From Scytalidium lignicola (Eukaryota; Ascomycota; Leotiomycetes), in the NCBI GenBank assembly GCA_002812745.2, contig NCSJ02000325.1, forward strand, positions 1-46,526: a stretch of DNA of 46,526 bases. The letters are read 5' to 3'. Shown piece by piece: positions 21,581-34,034 of the stretch. A program made the translations under genes and the position numbers. How positions within the stretch are numbered: the stretch's first letter is position 1; each line of letters starts with the position of its first letter. The notes beneath the pieces were generated by a model. The model searched no databases. It saw only the letters and a program-made list of their open reading frames with translations, and was not told where the DNA came from.

Positions 21581-23457
21581 ATGCCTAGGATGATGGAAAA
21601 GGGAGGGGATTCAACGGCCGTTCCTGTGCTGGATACCTACGCGCCTCCAAGTGAACCAAATTTTACAGATTGGGATGGACCAAATGACCCTGAAGACCCC
21701 CATAATGTATGAATATCTCTATCAGATCCGCACTGATTCGTTTTCTCGAGAGTCATTACCCAGTTCGCATTGAAATATCCTCAAATATTCCTTCCAACTA
21801 TGCAGGTGAACTAAATTCTGACTATGAGTTTCCCCAGTGGCCGTTCAGGAGAAAGGCGTACCAGGCTGGCAATACTGCGATCCAGGCATTTACGACGTGC
21901 GTACGCATATTTCATTATCTCTAAAGCTAAATTGTTCTCGTAGTTAATCTTATTCTCGCTATATAGTACTTTCATGTCTTCCATCTACGCATCTGGAACA
22001 GATGAAATAGCTAAACATTTTGGAGTTTCTACAACGGTATCTCTGCTAGGGATTTCTATGTATTGCATGGGACTCGCATTCGGGCCTGTTCTTGCAGCGC
22101 CGTTAAGTGAAACTTTTGGGCGTTGCATCGTTTATCGCGTCAGTCTTCCACTGGGCGCGCTATTCACAATTGGTTGTGGTGTTGCGCAGAATATAGAGAT
22201 AATAATTATTTGTCGATTCTTTGCTGGCTTCTTCGCTGCCCCGGCTCTCTCAATTGGAGGTGGATCAATTGCCGATATTTTTGATCCATCTGTTCGTGGA
22301 GTCGCGATGAGTCTTTTTCTTTTGGCTCCACTCTGTGGTCCTTCTTTAGGTTAGCAAAGTCTCGATCTTGACTTTCAACTCTAGGTAAGGAGACAACGGC
22401 TGACTAGGATATTGTATATAGGTCCCGTTATTGGTGGATTTGTGGTTGAAACAAAAGGGTGGCGGTGGTTAGAATGGGTCATGGTATTCTTAATGATCAT
22501 AACCTGTATGTATTCATTACCATTGCATGAATCATACAAGCAAACAATCCTTGAGAGACGTAGAAAACGACACGGTATCTCACCAGCCCCAACTGGAAGG
22601 AGTAGATTGGACAGACTAAAAACGTTTATGACAACCACTTTATTCCGGCCGATCATGATGCTGTTTACAGAACCCATTGTCGCTTTCTTCAGCCTGTATG
22701 TGGCAGTCGACTTTGGGATTCTGTACGTTTTTCTAGCATCATTCCCGCTGGTATACTCCCGGGTCTACCATTTTAACTCTGGACAAATCGGTCTCACATT
22801 TATTCCTATAGTTATTGGTTGTGTGCTTGGGGCAATTACAAGTCTTCTATGTGATAGGTTTCTCTACCAGAAGCAGTTGCAAGAACTTCGGGCAGCCAAT
22901 AACTCCAGCAATAGCGATAATGACGAGCCAACCAAGAAACATGTTGAACCAGAACATCGCCTTTACCCATCAATGATTGGAAGTATAGGTATTCCAGTGG
23001 GTCTCTTTTGGTTTGCGTGGACAGCTCGCTCCGATATTCACTGGGTCAGTCCAGTAGTTGCAACCATGTTATTTTCCTTTGGCAACATATGTGTTTTTGT
23101 AAGTTCATCGACCAGTGAGATTTTAACTTTAGCTCACACGGTTACAGGTGTCTTCGATGACATATCTAATCGATAGCTATGGACCTAGATATGGAGCATC
23201 TGCAACCTCTGCGAATGGGTTTTCTCGCTATATGTTTGCTGCTGCCTTTCCCTTATTTGCCATTCAGAGTAAGTTTAAATTTCGTACACATGAATGATGA
23301 TTACTGAATTGCTTTAGTGTATAATAAATTAGGGATCGACTGGGCAACTAGTCTTTTGGCCTTTATATCAGTTGGCTTACTTCCAATACCATGGATTCTG
23401 TTTAAATGGGGCCCAAAAATCCGTGAAAAGAGTGCATATACCATCACAGAGAGATAA
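21581..23457 (+). CDS. MFS transporter, DHA1 drug/polyamine type
   Basis: Six exons fit in phase: 21581-21706, 21838-21896, 21967-22349, 22422-23098, 23148-23268 and 23318-23457, giving 501 residues. The N-terminal DWDGPNDPEDPHNWP leader is the signature of fungal multidrug/polyamine facilitators (Tpo/Flr1-like). After it come TTFMSSIYASG in TM1, GPVLAAPLSETFGR (the motif-A region), the RFFAGFFAAPALSIGGGSIAD stretch in TM4 and GPVIGGFVVETKGWRW in TM5-6. A hydrophilic central loop and six more helices follow, ending in a short cytosolic tail. These are proton antiporters at the plasma membrane that export drugs, polyamines or toxic metabolites. It converges on the CTF1-like regulator, whose control of it cannot be shown. 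No break is seen. Confidence 0.87.
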
Positions 23458-23901
23458 TGATACATCCAATCCCATGAATAGTAAATGATTCTTAGTAACC
23501 TTTAGCATGGAGAGCTTAATATTTTAGTTGGAATAAATAGATAGCGGTTTTAAGAGTAGAGCGGCACATCTGGACATCGTGTCCTTTAGTATATCCAATT
23601 AAGTTACTCAAACATAGATTAATAGAAATATTCTAAGTAATGGCACGAGCAGTGGCCTAAGAACTCCACAGTAACACTTGTTTAATTTCAAGTAAAACAG
23701 ATACGTGACTAATAGTTTTAGTGCGGTAAACCGAGAATGGATAAAAGAAGTCATCTAAACAATATGCTAGATGGTAGTTTGTCGAATTGTCACGTCAAAA
23801 GCAAGAGCAGTAAAAGAAAACCCAAATTTATCATATAACGAGTTTGATCATCCGATTCAATCTCTTTAAATATATTACATACTAAGCATACCTTTTGTTA
23901 A
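23458..23901. other. Convergent 3' intergenic region
   Basis: AT-rich space between the convergent MFS and Zn2Cys6 genes. It presumably holds both polyadenylation regions. No gene is seen. Confidence 0.5.
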
Positions 23902-26183
23902 CTATAAATTCATATTCCCATCCCAGTCTATAAACGGTGTTAATTGATCATTCTGGTCTAGTGAGATATCCTCCCACCAGCTCCTAGCCGTAAAGCTTTG
24001 AGAATCAATGTATTGAGATTCATTGTATTGTAATCTCTCCACAATGTCGGAATCTCCGTTTGATGAATCAGGCCCAAGAGTATCTGCAAAATCTGTATCT
24101 TTAGAACCATGGCCTTGTCCGATAGCTCTCACTTCATTGTTCTCAGCAGAGATCGATTTGAAGCCACCACCCGTAGATGCTGATGGCATATCCATATTTG
24201 GCTCTCCATCTCCATTTTCAGGTAACTTAATGCGAGACGACTTATTATCACCTCCTCTATCCCAAATCCTTGAACTGCTGACTGCTGCTTGAACAACACA
24301 GGCAGCGTGATCAGCCAGCGGATATATCCTACGGAGGATCTGTATAGACCTATAGCAATTACTAAAATGCAAGACTCCCATGCTCTGAGTATATCTGCTT
24401 CCGACTGATGCATCTACTATGTGAGAGACGGTAGCTGCTAAAAGAGTTATAACACCCGTCATAGGTAAGAAACACGTTCCCTTGATGTGGTATAAATCTC
24501 TGGAAATACTTGATATCTCCGTAGCTGCATGGCGTATAACTTTCTGAGCGGAACCGCTTTGATAATCATTTCCAACAGATAATTGGCCAGGGATTGTCCA
24601 AGGTCGGTAGAATGTTATAACAGTTGCATGATGAAGCATATGAAACAATGCGAGATGCAACGGAAAAATGTCGTTAGTGTGATCTAAGCCTGACAGTGTA
24701 AAGGAACGATATCTAGTTTCGTCGGGTAACTCCTCCTCCCACCTTCGAATACTCTGTTCACAGGATTTCAACCGTTTTGTATCACTATTAACTCTAGGAA
24801 GAAGACCCATTGTTGTCTTAGTGTTCAAACCATGGCTGTCGTCACGTTGGCCTATTTTGCCTACAGTATACTGTGCTGCAAGTACTTCGCTCAGAATCAA
24901 GCACAACTTCGCTTTCTGTAGACATAGAATTGCTAGTTGGTAACGCAACTGAGCATCCTGAGCTACCTGAGATTGTATTGGAGGATTTGAAAAACTGGAT
25001 GTCAATAGCTCAGTCTCAAAGTCATCCAATTTAAGCATCGGGACGTCGTAATCCTCGTTCTTTATCTTAGTTGGATGTCTCATGCCAAGTGAAATAGCAG
25101 AGTCGCGAATTATGCATGACCACCATAACCGTTTCCGCAGTTTGCATGTAGGCTTGTCATAGCCTAGGAACTCTGGATCTCTGTTTAGATCTATCCTATT
25201 GGCCATGGTGATGGCAAGACCTAACCAGTGGTACATGCTCTTCGGATCATCAGGTGTCTCATACCAGTATGTCATCAAAAGCAATGACTGGATGTACGTT
25301 ATCTCATCTAGTTCTACCTCAAACTCAGCGAGTAACTATTTCTCTTGTCAATCGGTAGGTCTCTTGGAAGATAATCCCGGGTATTAGCCTACTTTAACTC
25401 TCTGGTACATTTCCTTTCTCGCCTCTCTTCGGGTGTTAAATCCATTATTTAGTAATAACTTTTCATCGACAAAGGCACTAGCCGCTAACATGATGGCTTG
25501 AAATAGTAATATAGATACCCTACTCCCTTCAGAGCCTTTTTGTCTTCTGAACATGGCCAGAAGTTGGGACAGTTTCAAGATTGGAAGAAAAGGATGGACA
25601 TAGTCAAGGTAACTGCAAAGCAGAGCATCTCGAAGTTCAGTCGGCGGTATCCATAGGGCTCCCTTCACAGCTAAAAATTCAATATCTTCCTCAATCAAAT
25701 TTAATGAGAGCGGTTTCACATAGTCAAGATCTAACAAAGGGGGCCTCTGTTCTGGTGGAGACGACTGTGAAGTGGTATCAGACCTATCGACCGATACAAC
25801 TTTTAAAAATCCATTTGCAACCTGAATTTGGATTTCGGGAGAGGATCTAGTTATGGAGGTTGTCGAAGTGGGAAATAGGTCTTCCCGGCTCGTCACATTT
25901 TCAAGCGGCTGCCTCTTGATATCCTGCCTAAGCTTCAACGGTTTTCTTACTTGACGTCAGCCGCAGCTAATAAGTAAATAATATAAAGATCATGTAGTTG
26001 TGTAGAGAGTACATACCGTTGAAGACGATGGGCTTTTGGAACATTACACGCCACCTCATCGAGTCGGCAATTAGTGCACGGAGAGTGATAGTCAACATCA
26101 CAGCGTTTCCTCTTTTCCCTGCAGTGTACGCAGGCAGTGACAGCTCGAGTCCTTGGTACCATAGTGTTTTTATGCGGATACAT
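23902..26183 (-). CDS. Zn2Cys6 transcription factor, cutinase transcription factor 1 (CTF1)-like
   Basis: Three exons, 26183-26017, 25945-25393 and 25335-23902, in phase, give 717 residues. The start is the first ATG of the frame; an internal ATG at 26162 is an alternative. The zinc cluster is C18, C21, C28, C36, C39, C46 (spacing 2-6-7-2-6), embedded in TACVHCREKRKRCD. The middle region carries the PF04082 (Fungal_trans) domain with YLDYVHPFLPIL, LLLMTYWYETPDDPKS, and RLWWSCIIRD near the catalogued motif positions. These segments and the overall length resemble CTF1-alpha/beta and Far-type regulators, which bind CCTCGG-type sites and control fatty-acid breakdown and cutinase genes. The acidic C-terminus may be an activation region. 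Assignment to a specific member is inference. Confidence 0.82.
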
Positions 26184-27139
26184 CCCCACGGCAAGGGTCT
26201 AGCACAATCTCACATAGTTATGATCATGTCAGTGAAAGACAATAAAAAAGGTAGCGTGACGAAAAGAACCATAACACCATGGACGGATAATATATTGATG
26301 GCAAAGAGGGCTAGCACCGAGAAATGGCTGTCTTATGTAATCCATCAACCTGTTGTGCTGACGTAATAATAGGAGCCTACAGTAACTAAGTTACCGGTTT
26401 TTGCGGGGGAAGATCTTTGTGTTGAGATATGCGGCAGTTCAACACGGGGAAAAAATTATTCGACGCGGCTAGACCCATGCCGTCCCGGTAAAGCTCGGCG
26501 GACTACAGTTCAACACGGGTACAAAATTGTTCAACATGGGTAGAACCCGTGCTGTCCGGGTACACTGTAAACCTCAGAGGGGGTACAGAGTAACTTTTGG
26601 TAAAGCTCAGCAGGGGCAGAGAATTAATCTGATAATTGAGCATATGGCTGAGTATATTTAATTACAGTAATATTGATTTTAATACCTAAATAATGGTATA
26701 ATTAATACAGCCATAGTAATACGGTTGTAACAACTATATTCTTACTGTGTTCAACGGAGCTAATAGTGGTTAAGTGCTACCGTATGTGGCATATCAACTC
26801 TTCATAACTTGCATATATTGATAGATTGCAACAGAATCAAGANAAAAAAAAAATCTAAGTTTAGATGACAAGCTGATAATATTGACCTCGTTAAACAGCT
26901 TAATCTTGTCGGTACCGTGATACAGTTCGGTTTATAGCTTATAAGAAAGTTACTATCAATAAATAATATTGTAGATATATCAAAAAAAAATGTTTGGTTA
27001 CTAACCTTCTCTTCTAACAGAATTCACACTTCCTCACCTCATACCATTACAACCATCTCCGCCTCTGATACTCGGAAACTTTCACTTCTTGCGCTAAATT
27101 GCTTCACATTCCCAAACAATACACCTACAATCGAAGAAA
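26184..27139. other. Intergenic with diverged tandem repeat
   Basis: Upstream region of the CTF1-like gene and of a possible small secreted gene on the other strand. A repeat pair lies at 26435-26570 (separate entry). The remainder is AT-rich with one ambiguous base at 26843. A CT-rich stretch at 27010-27130 would suit a fungal promoter/5' UTR for the plus-strand candidate. Confidence 0.5.
26435..26570 (+). repeat. Two diverged tandem units of about 71 bp
   Basis: Both units begin CAGTTCAACACGGG (26435 and 26506), followed by AAAATTRTTC and a TAGA..CC.TGC.GTCC.GGTA pattern. A related GGTAAAGCTC(G/A)GC motif recurs at about 26487 and 26600 and resembles GGTAAAACTCTGC at 10926. It is probably a decayed transposon piece. 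Confidence 0.55.
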
Positions 27140-27493
27140 ATGCAAGTTTCAATCTTACACTATCTCTTTCCCTGGCTCTTGGCAGCACAATACCTAGCTC
27201 GGAAACTGTCAAAGCACGCTCATTATTGCTGAATGAGTGCCGTTATTCCGAGGTGGAGCAGGCGACGGATAAGCTTGTGAGGCTGATATGGCAACTGCTA
27301 GGACGCTGGATGTAACGGCGTACACGATTCCTGGATTGGTCTCGGATTCTGTACAACAGGAGAGTGTATTTACTATCCTTGTGTTATGATCTGCCAAACA
27401 CAAAACGGCCCTTACAACAAGAATGGCGGTAACGGAGTCAACGGATTCTGCACCGATTCGATCCGGGAAGGATGCCCATGTAATTTAGGTTGA
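27140..27493 (+). pseudogene. Candidate small cysteine-rich secreted protein, broken or with an unresolved intron
   Basis: An ATG in good context (AGAAAATG) at 27140 opens a 30-codon frame whose first 20 residues look like a signal peptide (hydrophobic core FPWLLAAQYLA), ending in TGA at 27230. About 70 bp on, a different frame at 27302-27493 encodes 63 residues with nine cysteines (for example YYPCVMICQTQNGPYNK and NGFCTDS), preceded by CTAG, a possible acceptor, and ended by TGA. A CT-rich leader lies upstream. The pieces could be two exons of an effector-like or antimicrobial-like secreted protein. I could not find a donor that joins them cleanly, so it may be decayed. The family is not recognised. 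Confidence 0.35.
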
Positions 27494-27913
27494 GGTATCT
27501 GTTTGGCTTGAATCATTGGTGTCGCGCTCTTGAGAGTATTCGGTAAAGCGGCTGAGGAGTCCTAATATGAGGAGGCAGTGGCAGACGAGAAAATCAAAAG
27601 GTTTGTTGTTAGCTATCTGAGAGAAGTAGAAAGTGTCTGTAGATAAATTAAAAACGGTATTTCTCTGAGCTTCTCCAGTATTTTTACAAGTAAACCGAGA
27701 GCATCCAAAGCGATATGTATCCACTATTGTATAAAATCACACTAGAACGCGAATTACCTGTAGACATGGTGACAGAAGCCATACAAAGGTAAACACAACC
27801 AAGCATGTATTCCCTTAACATACCCTTCTTAGGAACAAGTTATAAAACTACAGGCTATTATTATTTCATTATAACTACTGAATCTAAAACTAAGCAAATG
27901 ATATATCCCTTCA
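27494..27913. other. Intergenic before the HET gene 3' end
   Basis: No supported gene. It contains the downstream sequences of the small cysteine-rich candidate and of the minus-strand HET gene. Confidence 0.45.
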
Positions 27914-29749
27914 TCACTCGAGGATTACTTTCACGTTCTCTACATCAGAAGAGCAAAGTAGCTCACCATCCATGACATCACTAATATAGCACTCTCCAAC
28001 CAAATAATAGGACCCTCTTCCTGTCGGCCTAATAACAAATGGGACATCAGCACCAGAGAGCACACAAATAAGATCTCCAACCTCCACCAGTCTGGGAACC
28101 TGGCCAAGACGATCACTCGAAGTAATGCAGAGTCGTCGGCTGAAGGCCATCGCCGTAAGAGTCGGCTCAATCATTGAAGAAAACTTGAAACACCTGGCGA
28201 ATGCATCCTGAGCAACTGCGTCGTTCTCATTTAGTACATCCATGATGCCGTTGAAGTATTCTCTGAATTGCACACTGATATCCTCTGTGACTCGGTTGCT
28301 CAGCCCTAGCCTCTCACAGATCATAGTCTTCCAAAAGGCACTGAATCGCTCTGGAGACAAGGAATTGATTCCACCAGAGCCTGATACAAGCTCTTCGCAT
28401 TCCTTGAAGTAATGCTGCTGACGAATTATGAGTTGGATGATCGACTTCTTTACCGCGCCGAGATATGCGGGAATTTTTGCTGGAACAGGAGGGTCTGGTT
28501 CTGCAACCATGCAGGAAGAAACTTTTGCTACGCTATCAAATATGATTCCAGAGCATACTAAACGTGATGTACCGGGCTCGACCGAAATTACCGGTACATT
28601 ACTCCCACCTGCCGAGAACTTGCCCTCCCGTACTGTGTAGCCAGCAATAGAATCAATGTCTTGAACAGTGAGGTCCGGCACCCAGGATGGAAGCAACATG
28701 GTGCTCTGGTGCCATGGAGTGGAAGCAGATGGTGCTAGTGATAGGATACTGAGATTCTTATCTTTAATTAGAAGGTCTTCTGTGAATTGTCTGTAGACAT
28801 CTTCAACGGGACTATAGTAATCAGGTACAATATGTCGAGTACTTCCTTGCTTATTGGTGACTAGACCAAGCAATCCATAAATTTGGTCTCGAGGATCTTT
28901 GCTGATGAACTTTTTGGTTGCCTTAATACCATCTAACAGTGTGGCAGCTGGCCTGTACATTTTGGCTGCCAGGATCATTGCTATGTTATATAACTGCCAA
29001 CCCTGAGTCTTAAAATCGTATTCTTCATTGGAAATCGTGTGAATTATGTTATAACTGAGCATTCTCAACGCGAGACTTGAAACTAGGTCCCAGGACAGCT
29101 TCAGTGGGCCATGAATTAACACTGCTTGTCGTGCTAACGCTACTTCTTGAACAATCCACTTGCGCTCGAACCATGGATTTTCGATTAATCTCAAAAAAGG
29201 ATCCCAGTTTATGCGGAGAGCTTTCGAACTATCGGCAGACAGTTCTTTAATACGCTTCTGCATCTCCTCTGGGTCGACTGACTCTGGAGGAAGGATCTGA
29301 AGAGCGTTACTGATGAGATCTTCGACGCCCTCCGTCCCAGCTGTATCCTCACCCAGCCATATGAGCACCTGCGACGCTAGGGAGTAGACATCTGTCATTA
29401 GCATGATCTGCGCACTCTTTTCTTCGAGATTATGTTTCTGATCAATACAGATAGCGTCTGCCCAGAGGACCCGCGGCCGGTCAGGGAAGCGGAGCCTGTC
29501 TAAGGCCGCATAGAGATTTACCGTGACTTCTATAATTTCACCTCCACAAAACACGGTTTTCTTGTTGCTCTCATCTCCCCAACAGTATGATATAGCCTCG
29601 TAATCGGGTGGGGAGTCTAATGAGGCAACCTCCAAAGTAAAGTGGATTGGACTGCGCAAATTCCCCTGTTGGAGAACAATGAGCCTAATATTTCGAGGCT
29701 TTCCCAGAGGTTTGTATGAATATGCCTTCTGTTCTGGTATGCTTGACAT
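27914..29749 (-). CDS. HET-domain (heterokaryon incompatibility) protein
   Basis: An uninterrupted single exon of 611 residues from ATG 29747-29749. The N-terminal HET domain (PF06985) shows its three blocks: YEAISYCWGD at 50-59, WADAICIDQ at 96-104 and WFERKWIVQEVALA at 193-206. A DPRDQIYGLLGL segment lies near 290, and the C-terminal GDLICVLSGADVPFVIRP...YYLVGECYISDVMDGE is the conserved tail of stand-alone HET proteins. No NACHT, WD40 or other partner domain is fused. HET domains are TIR-like and trigger cell death after non-self recognition when hyphae fuse. Pezizomycotina carry many divergent copies, and the partner of this one is unknown. No break is seen. Confidence 0.93.
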   Translation of the reverse strand: MSSIPEQKAYSYKPLGKPRNIRLIVLQQGNLRSPIHFTLEVASLDSPPDYEAISYCWGDESNKKTVFCGGEIIEVTVNLYAALDRLRFPDRPRVLWADAICIDQKHNLEEKSAQIMLMTDVYSLASQVLIWLGEDTAGTEGVEDLISNALQILPPESVDPEEMQKRIKELSADSSKALRINWDPFLRLIENPWFERKWIVQEVALARQAVLIHGPLKLSWDLVSSLALRMLSYNIIHTISNEEYDFKTQGWQLYNIAMILAAKMYRPAATLLDGIKATKKFISKDPRDQIYGLLGLVTNKQGSTRHIVPDYYSPVEDVYRQFTEDLLIKDKNLSILSLAPSASTPWHQSTMLLPSWVPDLTVQDIDSIAGYTVREGKFSAGGSNVPVISVEPGTSRLVCSGIIFDSVAKVSSCMVAEPDPPVPAKIPAYLGAVKKSIIQLIIRQQHYFKECEELVSGSGGINSLSPERFSAFWKTMICERLGLSNRVTEDISVQFREYFNGIMDVLNENDAVAQDAFARCFKFSSMIEPTLTAMAFSRRLCITSSDRLGQVPRLVEVGDLICVLSGADVPFVIRPTGRGSYYLVGECYISDVMDGELLCSSDVENVKVILE

Positions 29750-30229
29750 GTTTATTTTGTTGTTTGGTTTGGAATCTAGGTAGAAGTCAAATTATAAGAC
29801 TATTTATTCAATATTAGCGAAGTGCTTGGCAGCTGAATAGAGTAAAAAATCCATTTATTGACTGTCATGCAAAGCGCCAATCATGGCTAGCTGATGGAAG
29901 AGATGAGTCATTTGCTTTGCATCATTGGACTAGTGGGAGGACTGTAAGATAGCCCTTTACCTGTATCCCTCCTTTTACTATGGTGGAACTTTCAGGCGTG
30001 AAGTTATATTTATAAATGAATATATGGTTAAAGTTTGAAACTTACTTGCTCAAGATGAAAGTCTAAATAGCTACCTAGCAAACCTTTATCGTACAAGCTG
30101 TAATCTGCCAACAAGAGATCACCCGACCCTAGCTCCTAGAAGGGCATGTCTCTAGCGCTACACATTTCTCTTAGCACAGTCTTCTACATTGAGTAATTAA
30201 GCACTGAAGTTTCCTTTCAAAAACTGTAT
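29750..30229. other. Intergenic between HET and PEX11 genes
   Basis: 480 bp holding the HET promoter and the end of the PEX11 transcript. No gene or motif stands out. Confidence 0.5.
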
Positions 30230-31065
30230 TTACAAGGGAGTAGAATATATAGCTATCACACCCCCAACACATGCGACTGAAGACACAACACCCTGATTAA
30301 GATGATGATACCCCAGAGCCGACGTTGCTGCGAGTAAATCGCATAGATCCATACATAACCGACTTTGTAATGTAGAGCGTTGCCTAAATACAATCAGTAA
30401 CCCGGCCCTTCCAACTTTAATTATTCGCAAATGATTAGAAGGAGACACACGTACTTTAAATAGCCGTTTGCTTTTGATTCATCACCGTCCGTTTTCAATG
30501 AGTGTCGATAGCGAGAAATATCGCGAAATGTGATTGATATGCTACAGATGATACTGAATAGCCATGCTTGATACGCCCTTATTTGCAATTTTCCCCCTTT
30601 GGGCAATATTTTGATACCTGTGATATTGAGCTATAAGCACGGAGTTAGCAAGAGGTAGCCGAGTTCATTTTTTAAGGGGAGGTTAATATAAATGCTTACA
30701 TAGGATGCAAAATCGAGAATCGAATAGACGACCAAGCTTAGCATTTTAGTAATAGTAAGGTAAGACGATACTTGGCTAGAAGCCTGGTTTGCTCCAACTC
30801 TCGCTGCTGCTTGTAGAAATTCCGAGATTTTTAAAATGCGTGTGAGCTTAGACGTCAAGCTGATCTGTCTCGCCAGTCTTAGGAGGGATTTTGGAACAGA
30901 TGAATTGTGTCGATAGTGGTGAGGATTTGTTGAAATATGCCATGCTAATAGACGTGCTAGGTGCTGAATAAGTCGAAAAGATCTGTCCTGTGCTGCAACT
31001 TTGGGTTGATTTAAATACTGAAATGCTAAATCTGCAGGTTTGAAGATATGTTTAAAGTTCGCCAT
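30230..31065 (-). CDS. Peroxisomal membrane protein PEX11 family
   Basis: Three exons, 31065-30700, 30630-30455 and 30383-30230, in phase, give 231 residues, the usual PEX11 length. The N-terminal half has the amphipathic helices around RSFRLIQHLARLLAWH and LRLARQISLTSKLTRILK. A middle segment has IRAYQAWLFSIICSIS. The C-terminus LCMDLCDLLAATSALGYHHL followed by GVVSSVACVGG corresponds to the family's final membrane segment. PEX11 proteins sit in the peroxisomal membrane, bend it by inserting the helix, and drive elongation and division. Which paralogue (11A, 11B or 11C) this is cannot be decided. A single CCGAGG lies about 190 bp upstream of the start. Confidence 0.85.
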
Positions 31066-32088
31066 TAGCTAGACCATGCACATTGAGACTTACTTACTCC
31101 GGAACTGCGATAACAAAGGTTCAAAGCACTGTAATTATATAATAAGGAAGGTTGCCCCCAGATCACGAGGCTTGTATACTTCTAGAAAATGGTCATTCAG
31201 GGCTTAGATTTTTTTATTTTTTGGAGTGGATCCCCATTTGTTACTAAGGGTGGCCGAGGTTTGCCGCGGGTCGGAAATGGCAGCGGACTAGTAAATAGTA
31301 ATCATTTTTAGCCGTAACGAGTCATTTTTCAGCGATTTTCCAGATCCTCCTTCCAAAAACGCATTAATTAAAGATTAATCAAGTTGTAAAAGTGATGTTT
31401 TTGATGAGGTGTAAGTAAAGCTTGAAAATCCCGAAAATAGTAAAAAATGCCTGCATTTCACAGACTTCCGAGGTGGGCTAGTAAGCAGTGATGTTCTGAA
31501 GACAAATAATCGGTAAAGTAGAAACGAATTAAACTGAGAATATATTTTATTATTCTTAAAACATTTTATAAGATGATTAAATGTAAAGGCTTCCAAGTTG
31601 CACCGTAGAGCGCTACTTGAAAATACAAAATACAAGAACTGGATACAAAAGCAAAATGAAATACCGAAGGTTCTCAAATTTAACGTAAATGAACCATGTA
31701 GGCATTTATCTTTAAATAATATAATTGATACAAGATTTGCTTTTTAGTGCTGATATTGATAACCAAATATGGCTAGTTTTACAACACTTCAATGACGTTA
31801 TATTTGAGTGTCTTCAATTCTTGATTGGGGGAGGGGTCTGTCTACAGTAGTTAGCAGACCCGCGAAAAAGACGCGTCGTGACTCGTAAGTGGTTGATATG
31901 ACGCGACGGACTCCATGTGATAGAGATGCCTCAGGCTTGTATAATTTTGAGTAGATCCCCTCAACTTCTCTCTCCCAAACAGATTTAGATTTCTCTGTTC
32001 TGTGGATCTCCACTTTTTCTCAACCAATATCTTCAAGTTGATCTATCAGCTACAGTGTGTTTTCTACCCTGTAGACGAATTGTGGAAA
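31066..32088. promoter_or_regulatory. Divergent intergenic region between PEX11 and thymidylate synthase genes
   Basis: No supported gene. Contains CCGAGG (reverse of CCTCGG) at 31254-31259 on the PEX11 side, and on the thymidylate synthase side an SCB-like CGCGAAA at 31861-31867 and an MCB ACGCGT at 31871-31876. A partly GC-rich stretch from 31215 to 31300 in otherwise AT-rich DNA may be repeat-derived. Confidence 0.5.
31861..31876. promoter_or_regulatory. MCB/SCB-like cell-cycle elements upstream of thymidylate synthase
   Basis: CGCGAAA (SCB form) and ACGCGT (MluI cell-cycle box, inside the palindrome GACGCGTC) lie within 16 bp, about 215-230 bp before the ATG. A weaker ACGCGA follows at 31901. 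MBF drives S-phase genes, including yeast thymidylate synthase, through MCBs. Confidence 0.5.
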
Positions 32089-33393
<1,305 letters not shown>

Positions 33394-34034
33394 GGAATGT
33401 ACGAGTCATGAGGTCTAGAACATCTTTGAGCGCATCGCAAAATAAAATCACGCCTAAATATGGTGGATAGATATGAATTGATAATGTATCCATTCTTCTA
33501 TTACTACTTGGAGAGTCTAGAACTAAAGCGCTACAAAATGGGGCATAAGTCTACATTCAGAGCCCGTGGCGGCTAATCTTCTGTTGATGAACAAAATATC
33601 GATCATTATTTTAGGACACTAGCATTTGTAAATTCAGTTACTCAAAACAGGGTAGGCCTCAAGTGGACCTTTTCTTTCAAATACGGTGGAACGATTGAAG
33701 CCGACTTTCGGCTTTGAAGGTCCTTGAACTCATTTTGGTGTAAATTACTGTTTAATCACAACTAGCTAAAATACTTGCATTTAGACATCCTCGGCTATCA
33801 AGGCACCAATCAGAACCTTAGAATTTCCTAACGGACCAATGAGAGTGAGATAAACATAGTACTAATTGGAGCCCGTGAGGTAGACCGAGGATGAGTGTTT
33901 TAACTTTTTATCAAGCCTAACAGAAGGCAATGGAAACACCGTTACCAACGGAAAGCACTCTTGATCCTCCTAGCAATCATTACAGCCATTAATCAACATA
34001 TATAGACTCATACAAGATAATACAAGTCTACTGC
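33394..34034. other. Convergent 3' intergenic region
   Basis: Between the convergent thymidylate synthase and glutamic peptidase genes. Presumed terminators only; no gene seen. Confidence 0.5.
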
